Assembly: GCF_028771845.1 (NCBI RefSeq)
Contig: NZ_CP118270.1
Location: 806,001-870,000 of the forward strand
Source: Paenibacillus marchantiae
GTDB taxonomy: Bacteria; Bacillota; Bacilli; Paenibacillales; Paenibacillaceae
DNA: 64,000 nt
Direction of reading: 5' to 3'
The translations under genes and the position numbers were made by a program. Every line of letters starts with the position of its first letter. Position 1 is the first letter of the stretch. Below, in pieces: positions 25,689-34,603 of the stretch. The notes below the pieces were generated by a model, which searched no databases, was not told where the DNA came from, and saw only the letters and a list, made by a program, of their open reading frames with translations.

Positions 25689-27191
25689 TTATTGAACCTT
25701 AACAATCTGGAATTGCTGATTCGTACCACCATTATCTGTCCACTGGATTGCAGCTGCCCCGTCTGCCAGGGATTGTCCCGAAATATCAAGCACCTTGCCT
25801 GTGCTGCGGTTTTTCAATTTATAATAACCACCACCCACACTAACCAACTGCCATTGCTGACTGGCCCAGCCGCCATCGTTCCACTGTTCAATAACAGCTC
25901 CATCTGCTGTGGAACCATTCTCTACACCGATTAGCTTGCCGCTGGAACGATTGATGATTTTGACATAACCACCACCTGCATCCGTGATCTGCCACTGCTG
26001 GCTGGTCGTTCCGCCGTCTGCCCGCTGCTCCAGATCCGCACCGTTATCCGCAGAACCACCGATGACATTAAGCAATTTATTACTTTTGCGACTAATCAAC
26101 TGATACGAAGCATTCGGGTCCCATACATCGGGCGTATCCACTCCGGTTACGGAACCCGTGGCTGCATCAATGGTAATACTGCTTGCCCAGTTCATCGCCA
26201 GACTGGTTGCACTTGGGAAAGACAACGGCAGCCACACATACTTAGAATCCTGCACTGGTCCGCTCCAGGCGCCAGCCCAGCGATCGCCCATATAGAGATA
26301 GGATGTTGTCTGTGAGCCTTCCACCGGAAGCACGTATGCGGATTGGGAGCCATAGGTTGTACTATCTCCAAAGTTGCTCAGGCCGCTCCAGGTGCCAGTT
26401 ATACTGGTAGCAGTCGCATATTTGGCCTGATTCGGATTCCATCCCGTAGCCCCGGATGTGATCAGGAAGTAGACGCCACCCTTTTTGAACATGGCAGGTG
26501 CCTCACGATATTGACCCGGCCACAGCGTCGTTACGAGCGATTCCACACCGAGAAAATCTGGAGTCAGCTTGTAGATATTCAGGTCGGCATTCACTTTGGT
26601 CGCTGAGATGAGATAAGCTGTTCCGTTGTCGTTGTAAACTGTCATGTCTCTCGAATCATAGCCAAGAGGCCGATAGCTGCCTACATACGTATAATTTCCA
26701 TCCACTGTACTTGAGGTCGCTACCGCCACTCTGGCTTCACCGTAGTCGACCCCGTTTTCCTTATGCATCCAAAGAACATACTTGCCTGTTGCACTGTTAT
26801 AGATGACCTTCGGGCGTTCGATGTTGGAAATGTTCAGCTCGGCAGCCGAGCTGCTGGTGAGCACATCATTGCGATACTCCCAGTTTTTCAAATCTACTGA
26901 ACGATATACGGAAACCGCCTTAAACGTTCCATTAGGATTACGATTCTCCCCAAACCAGTAATAGTACCCATTAGCCTTAATCATCCCGCCCCCATGGGCA
27001 TGAATGACATTGCCGTTTGTATCCTTGAACTGTACCCCGTTGGTTACACTGAGTGGAGCAGCGGAAGCCCGTTGTCCTGAAGCGACCAGCATACCCAGCG
27101 ATTGTAGCGCCAGGATTAGAGCAAGCAGATAACAAAGGCGACGAGTGAAACGATGTGTTTTTGTTTTCTTTTTCAACCAACCCTCATTCAT
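25689..27191 (-). CDS. Secreted GH43 (exo-beta-1,3-galactanase-like) with C-terminal CBM13
   Basis: About 500 residues. A signal peptide ends near ASGQRASAAP. The GH43-like propeller opens with VIHAHGGGMIKANGYYYWFG and contains NIERPKVIYN, SRDMTVYNDNGTAYLI and GQYREAPAMFKKGGVYFLIT, the pattern of subfamily 24 exo-beta-1,3-galactanases. The last 130 residues are a ricin-type beta-trefoil (CBM13) with three Q-x-W/F repeats: SQQWQI, SQQWQL and NQQFQI. It should trim galactan side chains of arabinogalactan or pectin outside the cell. The ATG at 27191 is used because GGAGG lies 11 bases upstream. Exact specificity is inferred. Confidence 0.8.
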   Translation of the reverse strand: MNEGWLKKKTKTHRFTRRLCYLLALILALQSLGMLVASGQRASAAPLSVTNGVQFKDTNGNVIHAHGGGMIKANGYYYWFGENRNPNGTFKAVSVYRSVDLKNWEYRNDVLTSSSAAELNISNIERPKVIYNSATGKYVLWMHKENGVDYGEARVAVATSSTVDGNYTYVGSYRPLGYDSRDMTVYNDNGTAYLISATKVNADLNIYKLTPDFLGVESLVTTLWPGQYREAPAMFKKGGVYFLITSGATGWNPNQAKYATATSITGTWSGLSNFGDSTTYGSQSAYVLPVEGSQTTSYLYMGDRWAGAWSGPVQDSKYVWLPLSFPSATSLAMNWASSITIDAATGSVTGVDTPDVWDPNASYQLISRKSNKLLNVIGGSADNGADLEQRADGGTTSQQWQITDAGGGYVKIINRSSGKLIGVENGSTADGAVIEQWNDGGWASQQWQLVSVGGGYYKLKNRSTGKVLDISGQSLADGAAAIQWTDNGGTNQQFQIVKVQ

Positions 27192-27218
27192 AGAAAAATA
27201 CACCTCCGCAATTAATTT

Positions 27219-27232
27219 ATAAAGCGCTTACA
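27219..27232 (-). promoter_or_regulatory. cre-like site before the GH43 gene
   Basis: TGTAAGCGCTTTAT on the minus strand, 12 of 14 matches to the cre consensus, about 28 bases upstream of the ATG and overlapping a TATAAA that may be the -10 box. It predicts CcpA repression. Confidence 0.5.
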
Positions 27233-27412
27233 ATTAAATCGATACGTCTCTTCTTCCTCCGATCGATGATGCATTTCATAGGATTACCTGTTTCTCAGAC
27301 TGGCTCGGCACTCACCTCCTGATTACGATTGTATCCGCCATCCCCCTGCTCGAATAGTGAACAATACGGCGGAACATGTACGATTACACACTGAACTTAT
27401 GGAGTGAACAGC

Positions 27413-27437
27413 AAAAAGACGCTTCATCCGAAGCGTC
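27413..27437 (-). terminator. Terminator after the PepSY gene
   Basis: GACGCTTC and GAAGCGTC pair around a four-base loop; on the minus strand the stem is followed by TTTTT. Confidence 0.85.
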
Positions 27438-27480
27438 CTCTGTTATACACAATCTAAATCCCTATAATATACGTTATTTC

Positions 27481-28116
27481 TTAATCTTCGTCGTCAAAAT
27501 CCTGGTCAAACGAAAGCACTTTGCCTGTATTGGCATCGACGTCTACATCGGCTTCACTGTTTGCTGTTCTTAGTTCCACTTCATAAATATAACGGCCGTT
27601 ATCATGATCCAGTTCGATTTCGGTTACTTTTCCGCCTGTCACCTGTTTCAGGGCAATGTTTGAAGCTTGTACCTCTGTCAGTTTAACCTGTTTTGAAGCA
27701 GCTTGATTGGAAGACGTACCTGCCACAGTTCCATTATAATCATCGTCGTCATCGTAATCTTCATCATCGACTACTGCAAGGATTTTACCCGTGTAAGCAT
27801 CCAAACGAACGACAACGTCATTACTACCTTTTTTGTCGATCTCAACTTCATAGAACGTTTGGCCGTTTCTGCGCTCCAGATCCACATCATCCACTTTACC
27901 ATCCGTTGCTTTCAAGGCTGCTTCTTTGGCCTGTGCGACCGTCAGCAATGTACCTGTGTTGTTCTGGGTCTGTGTTACTGATTGTGTATTGGACGTTTGC
28001 GTAGGCTGTACCGATTGTCCGTTTACACTCCCACTTGCCAGAGCGGCTGATCCTCCGAGCAACACCGCTGCCGACAAGCTGCCAATCCATAGTTTATGTT
28101 TATTCATCATCATCAT
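27481..28116 (-). CDS. Secreted protein with two PepSY domains
   Basis: A 211-residue protein with a signal peptide (cleavage near ALASGS), a Gln/Thr-rich spacer and two PepSY repeats: LLTVAQAKEAALKA to LDAYTGKILAV, and LTEVQASNIALKQV to DANTGKVLSF. Both end in acidic stretches (DDEDYDDDDDY and DFDDED). PepSY domains are thought to inhibit or chaperone proteases or to act in sensing. The start is one of four tandem ATG codons; GAGGAG precedes them. It is the last gene after a two-component system and a membrane-anchored PepSY protein. Confidence 0.8.
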   Translation of the reverse strand: MMMMNKHKLWIGSLSAAVLLGGSAALASGSVNGQSVQPTQTSNTQSVTQTQNNTGTLLTVAQAKEAALKATDGKVDDVDLERRNGQTFYEVEIDKKGSNDVVVRLDAYTGKILAVVDDEDYDDDDDYNGTVAGTSSNQAASKQVKLTEVQASNIALKQVTGGKVTEIELDHDNGRYIYEVELRTANSEADVDVDANTGKVLSFDQDFDDED

Positions 28117-28248
28117 TCATCTCCTCGTTGTTATTCTCGTTCTCGTCTACAGTTATAGATTAACCTGTACGAATGAGAGTTCAGCGAGAGTCAGATTAGA
28201 ATTTGATGAGAAAATGAGTGAGAATCTCACAGAATGGCTTCTATACCT

Positions 28249-29049
28249 TTAATCTTCGTCATCATCCCAAGTGACCGAACGAATCGCGCCTGAAATGGCA
28301 TTCACCTGCACAATAGCCTCACGACCGTCATCCAGGTCAATTTCAACCAGATAATACGGATTGCCACTATTCGTTCCACGGAGTTCGATATCATCCACTT
28401 CACCAGGAACCTTAGCCAGTGCCTTCTGCTCTGCTTCTTTCTCGCTCAGAAATGAAGTCTTGGTGCCTTCCCCTGTTGTCGGGTCGGGCGAAGATGCCTC
28501 CAGCGGCTTTGAAGACTGTTTCTCCCCGTTATACGGATCAATGGTCCATTGCTCCCGACCATTGTCCTTCATCTTGAATACCGCCAGATACACCGGGCTC
28601 CCCTGCTGCTCGACAAGTTCGAGCGACACCAGTTCGGCATCCGTTTGTTTCAGCAATTCCGTCTTGATCTGTTCCCGGCTCCATAACGTCTTCTCCTCGG
28701 CTTGTGGGTTGGACTCCAGCCGTTTAATGGAATTCACGGTCGCCGTAACCGCATCAACTTGTACGTCATACAGTCCGGTTTCTGAGCGGAGCTGCATGAT
28801 GTAGGTTCCGTCCTTCAACGTGGAATTCAGGATCTCTCCCGGATATTGATCCAAGACCGCTTGGGCCGCTGCATCTGCTGTTAACATCACGCGGTCTGAT
28901 TGCCACGGCCTCCACCACATGACCGCTATAACGACAAGGAGAGCCAGGAGCCCCGCACCCCACCATAATGAACGTCTTGGCTTCGCCCATCCTTTGCGTC
29001 GTTGTTCTTCCCGTTTCATTTCCGGACGCCCCTCATGCTCTTCCATCAT
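28249..29049 (-). CDS. Membrane-anchored PepSY-domain protein
   Basis: A 266-residue protein with a charged N-terminus, one membrane helix (WWGAGLLALLVVIAVMWW, about residues 29-46) and an extracellular part with PepSY-type repeats. The clearest is the last: LSEKEAEQKALAKVPGEVDD through YYLVEIDLDDGREAIVQVNA. AAGGGGG precedes the ATG pair. It begins 75 bases after the sensor kinase stop and is probably co-transcribed with it, so it could modulate the kinase from outside the membrane. Confidence 0.8.
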   Translation of the reverse strand: MMEEHEGRPEMKREEQRRKGWAKPRRSLWWGAGLLALLVVIAVMWWRPWQSDRVMLTADAAAQAVLDQYPGEILNSTLKDGTYIMQLRSETGLYDVQVDAVTATVNSIKRLESNPQAEEKTLWSREQIKTELLKQTDAELVSLELVEQQGSPVYLAVFKMKDNGREQWTIDPYNGEKQSSKPLEASSPDPTTGEGTKTSFLSEKEAEQKALAKVPGEVDDIELRGTNSGNPYYLVEIDLDDGREAIVQVNAISGAIRSVTWDDDED

Positions 29050-29124
29050 GGTTCCCCCTTACGCACTCTCTTATGATCCGTAATCCTACTGTGTTTACCA
29101 GTATATAAGAGAAGAATGAGATTT

Positions 29125-30501
29125 TCATGAGAGTGATCCGTTCTGTACGGATGTGGGCAAAATTATCGAAGCCTCGGTTCCCCTGCCCTCGGTGCTGTTT
29201 AATTCAATACGTGCGCCCACGGCTTCTGCGATATCTTTGGCCAGGGAAAGTCCCAAGCCCGAACCGCTTGCTTCGCCGCTGCGTGTTCTGGCCTGATCAA
29301 CACGATAGAAACGGTCAAACACCTTGGACAGTTCCTCTTCCCGCATACCGATTCCCTTATCCACAATACATATCCGACATTCCTGCCCCTTTGCCTCCAG
29401 CCGGACTTCAATGGCATCCTCACTATATTTACGAGCATTGTCCAGCAAAATAAAAAGCAGCTGCTTCAGCTTGCTCACATCGCTAATCGCCCATATCCTG
29501 CCCGGATCCTCACAGTGAACTTCCCGATGATAGGCTTCGCGAAATGCACGTGTGGAATCCAGCGCAAGTTGGGTGATATCCACCCGCTCCAGCTGTACAT
29601 TCCACTGCTCTGGCTGCTTTGCCAGCAATAGCAGCTGCTCGGTCATCTCTCGCATGCGCACGGATTCGGACAGAATGGCTTCTACCGCCTCGTCGAATAC
29701 TTCGGGACGTTCCTTGCCCCTTCGTTGCAGCAAGCTGGCATAACTTTCAATGATGGTAAGTGGTGTTTTCAGTTCATGAGAAGCATCAGAAACAAAGCGC
29801 TCCTGCCGCTCGAAGTTGGATTCCAGCAGATCCATCATACGGTTGAACGTCTGCCCCATCGTTTTCAGCTCATCCTTCGATTTTTCGTCGAGCGGAAGTC
29901 GCTTGAACTGGCCGCTCGACTGGATATCACTCATCGTACGTGTCATCTGCTGGATCGGCCTTGTCATCCGGTTCGCCAGAATACGGCTGGAGATGATGGC
30001 CGGAATCAGCGCGATGATGGTAACGGCAACTAGAACTGTACGAAGCACAGACAGGCGATTCTCGGTATCTTCAATGCTCTCGGTGACTTGTAGATTCACT
30101 ACTTCTCCATCCGGCCAGATCACTGGAACAGAGACCCAGACATAACCGATTTGTTCAACTTGGGTATACTCCGATTTTTTTTCGCTTTCGTATTTGTAGG
30201 ACAGCTTGCTCAGCTGCTCCTCTGCCGAGGTCGTCACCGGCGGGGAGCTGGTGCCGTCTTCATTGACGATCCGCAGCATGCCGTCCAGCGGCGCGTAGGC
30301 TCGGAGCAAGTCGTCCGGCGGAATGGAACCGGCAGACTGGCGCACTCCTTTTACAATAGACTCGGCCTCAGCCTCTACCCGCTTGATCTCGTTATCGATC
30401 GACATCCGTTCGAACACGATATACACCGACAGGTTGACGGCAATCAGCAGCACGGCAAACAATACGGACGAATATCCGTAGATTCTGCTGCGCAGACTCA
30501 T
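29125..30501 (-). CDS. Sensor histidine kinase (OmpR-type partner)
   Basis: A 458-residue membrane kinase. Two helices (about residues 10-30 and 155-175) flank an extracellular domain of about 125 residues. HAMP follows (RMTRPIQQMTRTMSD), then the dimerisation domain with phospho-acceptor His in FVSDASHELKTPLTIIESYA, and the ATPase with N box LLFILLDNARKYS, G1 DKGIGM and G2 GSGLGLSLAK. All catalytic motifs are present. Its ATG overlaps the response-regulator stop by 4 bases. The signal is unknown; the PepSY proteins downstream are candidate accessory sensors. Confidence 0.93.
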   Translation of the reverse strand: MSLRSRIYGYSSVLFAVLLIAVNLSVYIVFERMSIDNEIKRVEAEAESIVKGVRQSAGSIPPDDLLRAYAPLDGMLRIVNEDGTSSPPVTTSAEEQLSKLSYKYESEKKSEYTQVEQIGYVWVSVPVIWPDGEVVNLQVTESIEDTENRLSVLRTVLVAVTIIALIPAIISSRILANRMTRPIQQMTRTMSDIQSSGQFKRLPLDEKSKDELKTMGQTFNRMMDLLESNFERQERFVSDASHELKTPLTIIESYASLLQRRGKERPEVFDEAVEAILSESVRMREMTEQLLLLAKQPEQWNVQLERVDITQLALDSTRAFREAYHREVHCEDPGRIWAISDVSKLKQLLFILLDNARKYSEDAIEVRLEAKGQECRICIVDKGIGMREEELSKVFDRFYRVDQARTRSGEASGSGLGLSLAKDIAEAVGARIELNSTEGRGTEASIILPTSVQNGSLS

Positions 30502-31247
30502 ACTTGCTCCTTCAGGACGTAACCAACACCCCGAACGGTATGTATTAAGGGTGGTGTGAATCCGTTATCAACCTTTTTGCGCACATAACGGATATACACA
30601 TCCACCACATTGGTATCTCCATAATAATCGTATCCCCAGACGGCCTGAACAATCTGGTCCCGGCTCAGCACCTGGCGCTGGTTTTGCAACAGATACACCA
30701 ATAGATCGAACTCACGCGGTGTAAGCTCAATCGATTGACCATCCCGGGATATCTCACGGGTTCCTTCATTCAGCTTCAATCCACCTGCGGTGAGCCAGCC
30801 TGTCTCATTTTCCGCCGTGTGCTCGGGTGATTGCGCCGTATCCCGTGGGACCGAAGTGGCAGAGTGGGTAGCAGCCGATGCAGCACTCAGGCGCAGTGCA
30901 GCGCGTACTCTCGCGAGCAACTCTTCAATACGGAACGGCTTTGTAATGTAATCGTTGGCTCCGAGATCGAGTCCGGATACTTTGTCTTCCACAGAGTCTT
31001 TGGCTGTGAGCATCAGAATGGGCACGGTCGCATCTTTGGCACGTATCCGCCGCAGCACTTCAATCCCACTCAGACCCGGCAGCATAATATCCAGCAGAAT
31101 CAGATCCCATTGCCCCTCCCCATACATCTCCAGCCCTTCCGTTCCGCTGCTTGCCTTGCCTACCTGATATCCCTCATACTGTAATTCCAGTTCAAGCAGG
31201 CGTGCAATTTTGGGCTCATCCTCGATCACCAGCACAGCTTCATTCAT
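30498..31247 (-). CDS. Response regulator, OmpR/PhoB family
   Basis: A 249-residue regulator. The receiver domain has the acidic pair in VIEDEPKIA, the phospho-acceptor Asp in WDLILLDIMLPGLSG near residue 54, and Lys in NDYITKPF near 104. A linker of about 40 residues leads to a winged helix (IELTPREFDLLVYLLQNQRQ, NVVDVYIRYVRKKVD). It is the partner of the kinase encoded 4 bases inside its 3' end, and probably activates the downstream PepSY genes. Confidence 0.93.
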   Translation of the reverse strand: MNEAVLVIEDEPKIARLLELELQYEGYQVGKASSGTEGLEMYGEGQWDLILLDIMLPGLSGIEVLRRIRAKDATVPILMLTAKDSVEDKVSGLDLGANDYITKPFRIEELLARVRAALRLSAASAATHSATSVPRDTAQSPEHTAENETGWLTAGGLKLNEGTREISRDGQSIELTPREFDLLVYLLQNQRQVLSRDQIVQAVWGYDYYGDTNVVDVYIRYVRKKVDNGFTPPLIHTVRGVGYVLKEQV

Positions 31248-31301
31248 GCAGAGCTCCCCCTCATTCCGTCATTCCATTCTCCCGTTATATTACAATACGA
31301 A

Positions 31302-31946
31302 TTACAATTTACCTAAGGCATCCTCTACCAATTCATCCCCGGCGATCAGATCAAAAGCCATTCGATACGTCTTCTCCTCCTGGAGGGAAGCAGCGATTAC
31401 ACGAGCCACATCTTCACGTGGAATACTTCCCGGTTTCAGATCTGTTCCTACAGAGATTTTGCCGGTACCCGGCTCATTTTTCAAACCACCTGGACGGATA
31501 ATGGTGTAATTCAGATCACTTGCGAACAACGCCCGATCGGCATAATGCTTCGCCACGTAATACGGCTTAATGGCGTCGGACCACTTCTCCCGCTGATCTG
31601 CCCCAAACGCACTGACCAAAATATATCTGGTAATTCCCTGCTGCTGTGCCGCCTCCATTGTTTTCACCGCACCATCGAGATCAATGAGCAATGTTTTGTC
31701 TTCGCCCGTAGATCCACCGGAACCCGCTGTAAACACAATGGCATTGTGATCTTTCATTGCCTCGGCCAGATCATCCACGCTGCCTTCCAAATCGCCAATC
31801 ACCACATTGGCACCAAACTGCTTCAGTGCATCTGCCTGCTCCGGTTTGCGAATCATCGCGGTGACTTGATGTTTCCCTTCCTGTGCCAGTTGCTGCACCA
31901 GAAATTTGCCGATTTGTCCGTTCGCTCCAATTACTAATACGTTCAT
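31302..31946 (-). CDS. NAD(P)-binding atypical SDR protein (NmrA/YhfK-like)
   Basis: A 214-residue Rossmann protein. The dinucleotide motif is VIGANGQIGKFLV at residues 5-17; later come YILVSAFGAD and IIRPGGLKNEPGTGKI. Such proteins resemble plant-type NAD(P)H-binding reductases and B. subtilis YhfK; the substrate is unknown. It lies 54 bases upstream of the response regulator on the same strand, but the gap holds the regulator's own ribosome site and possibly a promoter. Confidence 0.8.
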   Translation of the reverse strand: MNVLVIGANGQIGKFLVQQLAQEGKHQVTAMIRKPEQADALKQFGANVVIGDLEGSVDDLAEAMKDHNAIVFTAGSGGSTGEDKTLLIDLDGAVKTMEAAQQQGITRYILVSAFGADQREKWSDAIKPYYVAKHYADRALFASDLNYTIIRPGGLKNEPGTGKISVGTDLKPGSIPREDVARVIAASLQEEKTYRMAFDLIAGDELVEDALGKL

Positions 31947-32285
31947 AGGTCATTCTCCTCTCGGTTTTCCTTTTTATAAGCTAGCTTTTATAAAACAGAC
32001 TTGTCTTTAATTTAAACGAAAGCCGACGCTTCTAAGCGCCGGCTGCTATGTATTACTACCGTTCAGCGCATCTGGCAAGATGCGGATAACACGTCTTTCC
32101 TTTAATATACCATACACCCTATACGGTTATACCGAGCACTTTTTTCTTCAATACATATCTGATAACAACGGTTATACTTCCGCATTCACTTCATGGAACT
32201 TAGCCCCTATGCCAAACGGATGCTGGTTAAAAATAAAAAAAGGCACCCCAAGTGGGGTGCCTTTCTGCTGCATGGCGTACAGGTA
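31947..32285. other. Intergenic region with two hairpins
   Basis: AGCCGACGCTT pairs with AAGCGCCGGCT (one mismatch) at 32021-32044. The ndh terminator lies at 32231-32264. Between them is AT-rich sequence without a gene. Confidence 0.5.
32231..32264 (-). terminator. Intrinsic terminator of the yjlC-ndh operon
   Basis: AAAGGCACCCC pairs with GGGGTGCCTTT and on the minus strand is followed by a long T-rich run. Confidence 0.9.
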
Positions 32286-33467
32286 TTAGTAAGCCAGTGC
32301 AAACAAACCGTGAATATGAGCAAGGTAACGGATGTTACTTGCTTCTTTCATCATGGTTGCTGGCAGACCTTTCAGACGAGTCTGGTTGCCACCGATCATG
32401 CCGACAGCATCCTTACGACCCAGACTTCCCAGTGTACCGGAGAATACTGGTGTGAAGGATTCCATTGCGCCACCTTTGAACATTACGCCCAAGTTGTGAC
32501 CAATAGTTTCACCCATTTGCCAAGCCAATTGTGCTGTTGGAGGGTATGGACGAGCGCCTTCGCTAGGGAAGACCACTGCGCTGTCACCAGCAACAAACAC
32601 GTCTTTATGGGATGTGGATTGCAGTACTTCCGTAACTTTCGCACGGCCACGATCCACTTCAATTCCGCTGTTGGCAACAACTGCATTACCTTGAACGCCG
32701 CCTGTCCATACGAGTGTGTTCGTAGGGATCGAGCTTCCGTCTTTCAGCAGAACTTCATTTTCTTTCATTTCGGTAATCGCTACGCCAACGATGAAGTTAA
32801 CGCCACGTTTTTCCAGACTCGCTTTTGCACGCTCAACCAGTTCTGGCGGGAATCCTGCCAGGATGGAAGGACCTGCTTCAACCGTGTACAGGGAAACTTC
32901 TTTGAAGTCGATACCTTTTTCTTGGCATACAGCCGGAAGAAGGTCAGCGAATTCACCAACAAGCTCGATACCTGTCAAACCACCGCCACCGATAACAAAC
33001 GTAGCGTCTGCTTTGTTGCCGGATTGTTTGTAAGCATCCAAACGAGCTTCCACGTGTGCACGAATGCGATTAGCATCGCTAACGGATTTCAGCGTGAAGC
33101 TGTACTCCTGCAATCCCGGAATTCCGAAGAATGCCGTTTCACTGCCCAAGGCAACAACGAGTGCATCGTAAGAGTAAGTAGAACCGCTGGTCATGAGAAC
33201 TTTTTTCTCGTCCGGCTTGATTGTATCCACCGTATCGATTTTCAAGTTCACATTTTTACCACTCAGCAATTTTTCGAGTGGAAGGGCAACTGCTTTTTCA
33301 GCAATGCTTCCTGCTGCAAGACGGTGCAGTTCCGTAATAATTTGGTGCGTAGGGTAACGGTTCACGACTGTAATAGTCGCTTCTTCCGGTGTCAGGTATT
33401 GACGCGCAGTCAGCGCAGTCAACAGACCACCGTAACCTCCGCCCAAGATCAAAATTTGCTTCGACAT
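32286..33467 (-). CDS. ndh: Type II NADH dehydrogenase
   Basis: A 393-residue flavoprotein with two Rossmann folds: the FAD site ILILGGGYGGLLTAL at the N-terminus and the NAD site ATFVIGGGGLTGIELVGEFA near residue 160. The segment DVFVAGDSAVV near 300 completes FAD binding, and PTAQLAWQMGETIGHNL is the quinone-site region of NDH-2. It oxidises NADH and reduces menaquinone at the inner face of the membrane without pumping protons. The ATG at 33467 follows GGAGG by 6 bases; an ATG at 33473 overlaps that ribosome site. It follows the DUF1641 gene, as in the B. subtilis yjlC-ndh operon. Confidence 0.92.
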   Translation of the reverse strand: MSKQILILGGGYGGLLTALTARQYLTPEEATITVVNRYPTHQIITELHRLAAGSIAEKAVALPLEKLLSGKNVNLKIDTVDTIKPDEKKVLMTSGSTYSYDALVVALGSETAFFGIPGLQEYSFTLKSVSDANRIRAHVEARLDAYKQSGNKADATFVIGGGGLTGIELVGEFADLLPAVCQEKGIDFKEVSLYTVEAGPSILAGFPPELVERAKASLEKRGVNFIVGVAITEMKENEVLLKDGSSIPTNTLVWTGGVQGNAVVANSGIEVDRGRAKVTEVLQSTSHKDVFVAGDSAVVFPSEGARPYPPTAQLAWQMGETIGHNLGVMFKGGAMESFTPVFSGTLGSLGRKDAVGMIGGNQTRLKGLPATMMKEASNIRYLAHIHGLFALAY

Positions 33468-33490
33468 ATCCATCCTCCGTTCTTCTAATC

Positions 33491-33937
33491 TTAACGTTGC
33501 TGTTGTTGACGCTCGTTCAGGATGCTCAGGAATGATTGAGCAAAACGAAGCGTTTGTTGTACGTTTGGATCTTTAAGCATTTTGAGCATAGCGAACAAAC
33601 CAACCGAAGTTTGCTCGGCTTGCGCACGATCACTTGCTTCGATGGCAGCAGAAGCTACACCTTTAGCTTTGTCTACAACAGGTTTAGCAAACTCGCCCAT
33701 TGCGCTCATTGTGTCGCTGATCAGAACTTTGTCTGTAGCTACGCTTTGTGCAAAGTCATAAGCTTTGGTCATAGCAGTGACCATTTCAGCCAGTTTAGGC
33801 AAGTTCTCCACCAGAACGGTCAGAGACTCCTGTACCTCAGGCTTCATCAATTGATCCAGTACGTCCAAGGACTGGCGTTGGGAAACGTCGGCACCTTCTG
33901 TAACCGGCACCTCTTGTTGAGTAGGCGATTGTGACAT
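33491..33937 (-). CDS. yjlC: DUF1641 protein YjlC
   Basis: A 148-residue, mostly helical protein of the DUF1641 family (ESLTVLVENLPKLAEMVTAM and ISDTMSAMGEFAKPVVDKAK). B. subtilis encodes a related protein, YjlC, directly before ndh and under the same control; its function is not established. AAAGGAGG stands 9 bases before the ATG at 33937. The ndh ribosome site begins within 15 bases of its stop codon, so the two are coupled. The message probably begins about 290 bases upstream. Confidence 0.85.
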   Translation of the reverse strand: MSQSPTQQEVPVTEGADVSQRQSLDVLDQLMKPEVQESLTVLVENLPKLAEMVTAMTKAYDFAQSVATDKVLISDTMSAMGEFAKPVVDKAKGVASAAIEASDRAQAEQTSVGLFAMLKMLKDPNVQQTLRFAQSFLSILNERQQQQR

Positions 33938-34226
33938 AAGAGAAAGTCCTCCTTTACTTTGGGATAGAAGTCCGCGACTTTCATGATGCCTGTCAAGCAG
34001 AGCCGAACCACAAATACATCCAATACAACTAAATGTACCAAATTTCACACAATAGAATGAGCATAGCCCAAGGGCCGTTCCCACATCGTGTATTGTATCT
34101 TGGGTCTATTGCGGACAACATGTGTTGACGCAAAACGACAAGCAGGCCGAAACCGAACTCTATACCCCTATATTACACCTCTTACACATGAACATGAAAA
34201 AGAAATTTTTTACACTTGTGAAGATA

Positions 34227-34262
34227 TTGTGAACATTGTAACAAAATCGATTTTTTTGTCAA
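34227..34262 (-). promoter_or_regulatory. yjlC-ndh promoter with Rex-like site
   Basis: TTGACA (34257-34262) and TACAAT (34235-34240) on the minus strand are 16 bases apart. Overlapping the -10 is TTGTGAACATTGTAACAA (34227-34244), close to the Rex operator TTGTGAA-N4-TTCACAA (12 of 14 fixed positions). An extra TTGTGAA half-site lies 11 bases further downstream. B. subtilis Rex represses yjlC-ndh when NADH is high, which makes this reading likely. Confidence 0.65.
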
Positions 34263-34307
34263 GCATTGTGGTCGGATTAAAATCGATTATTCTCCTGTCC
34301 CAGATCC

Positions 34308-34335
34308 GTAATCCTACCACATGTGGTAGGATTAC
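34308..34335. repeat. Perfect 28-base palindrome
   Basis: GTAATCCTACCACA is followed directly by its reverse complement. It lies about 45 bases upstream of the yjlC -35 box. A second inverted repeat, CACATATG-AC-CATATGTG, follows at 34341-34358. No U-run follows, so these look like protein-binding sites rather than terminators. Confidence 0.75.
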
Positions 34336-34533
34336 AAGATCACATATGACCATATGTGCGATATGTACACAAGGAAGGATTTTTTCAACTGAATTTTTCA
34401 GGAATTGTTTTCCAAAACCATGAATTTCATGCAACGAAATTGGTCACTGTCGTTATTATGCAGCTAGGGGTGCAGCCTTATTCCTGAAATGACATCATTT
34501 CTTGTTCAAGTATGAACCTATCCTGGCACGAAA

Positions 34534-34573
34534 GCAAAAAAGACAGAAAGAAGGCCTGACGGATCGTCCTGCC
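34534..34573 (-). terminator. Probable terminator after the ECF sigma gene
   Basis: GGC..GACG pairs with CGTC..GCC (two-base internal mismatch) and on the minus strand is followed by a T-rich stretch ending in TTTTTT. The interval 34359-34533 holds nothing else I can name. Confidence 0.5.
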
Positions 34574-34603
34574 TCCTGATATTTCTTTCACTGTTCGCCA
34601 GAT

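Noticed and set aside
32193..33488. A 431-codon open frame on the plus strand opposite ndh
   Set aside because: No ribosome site; composition (Cys, His, Phe-rich) is that of an antisense shadow, while the minus strand encodes a clear NDH-2.
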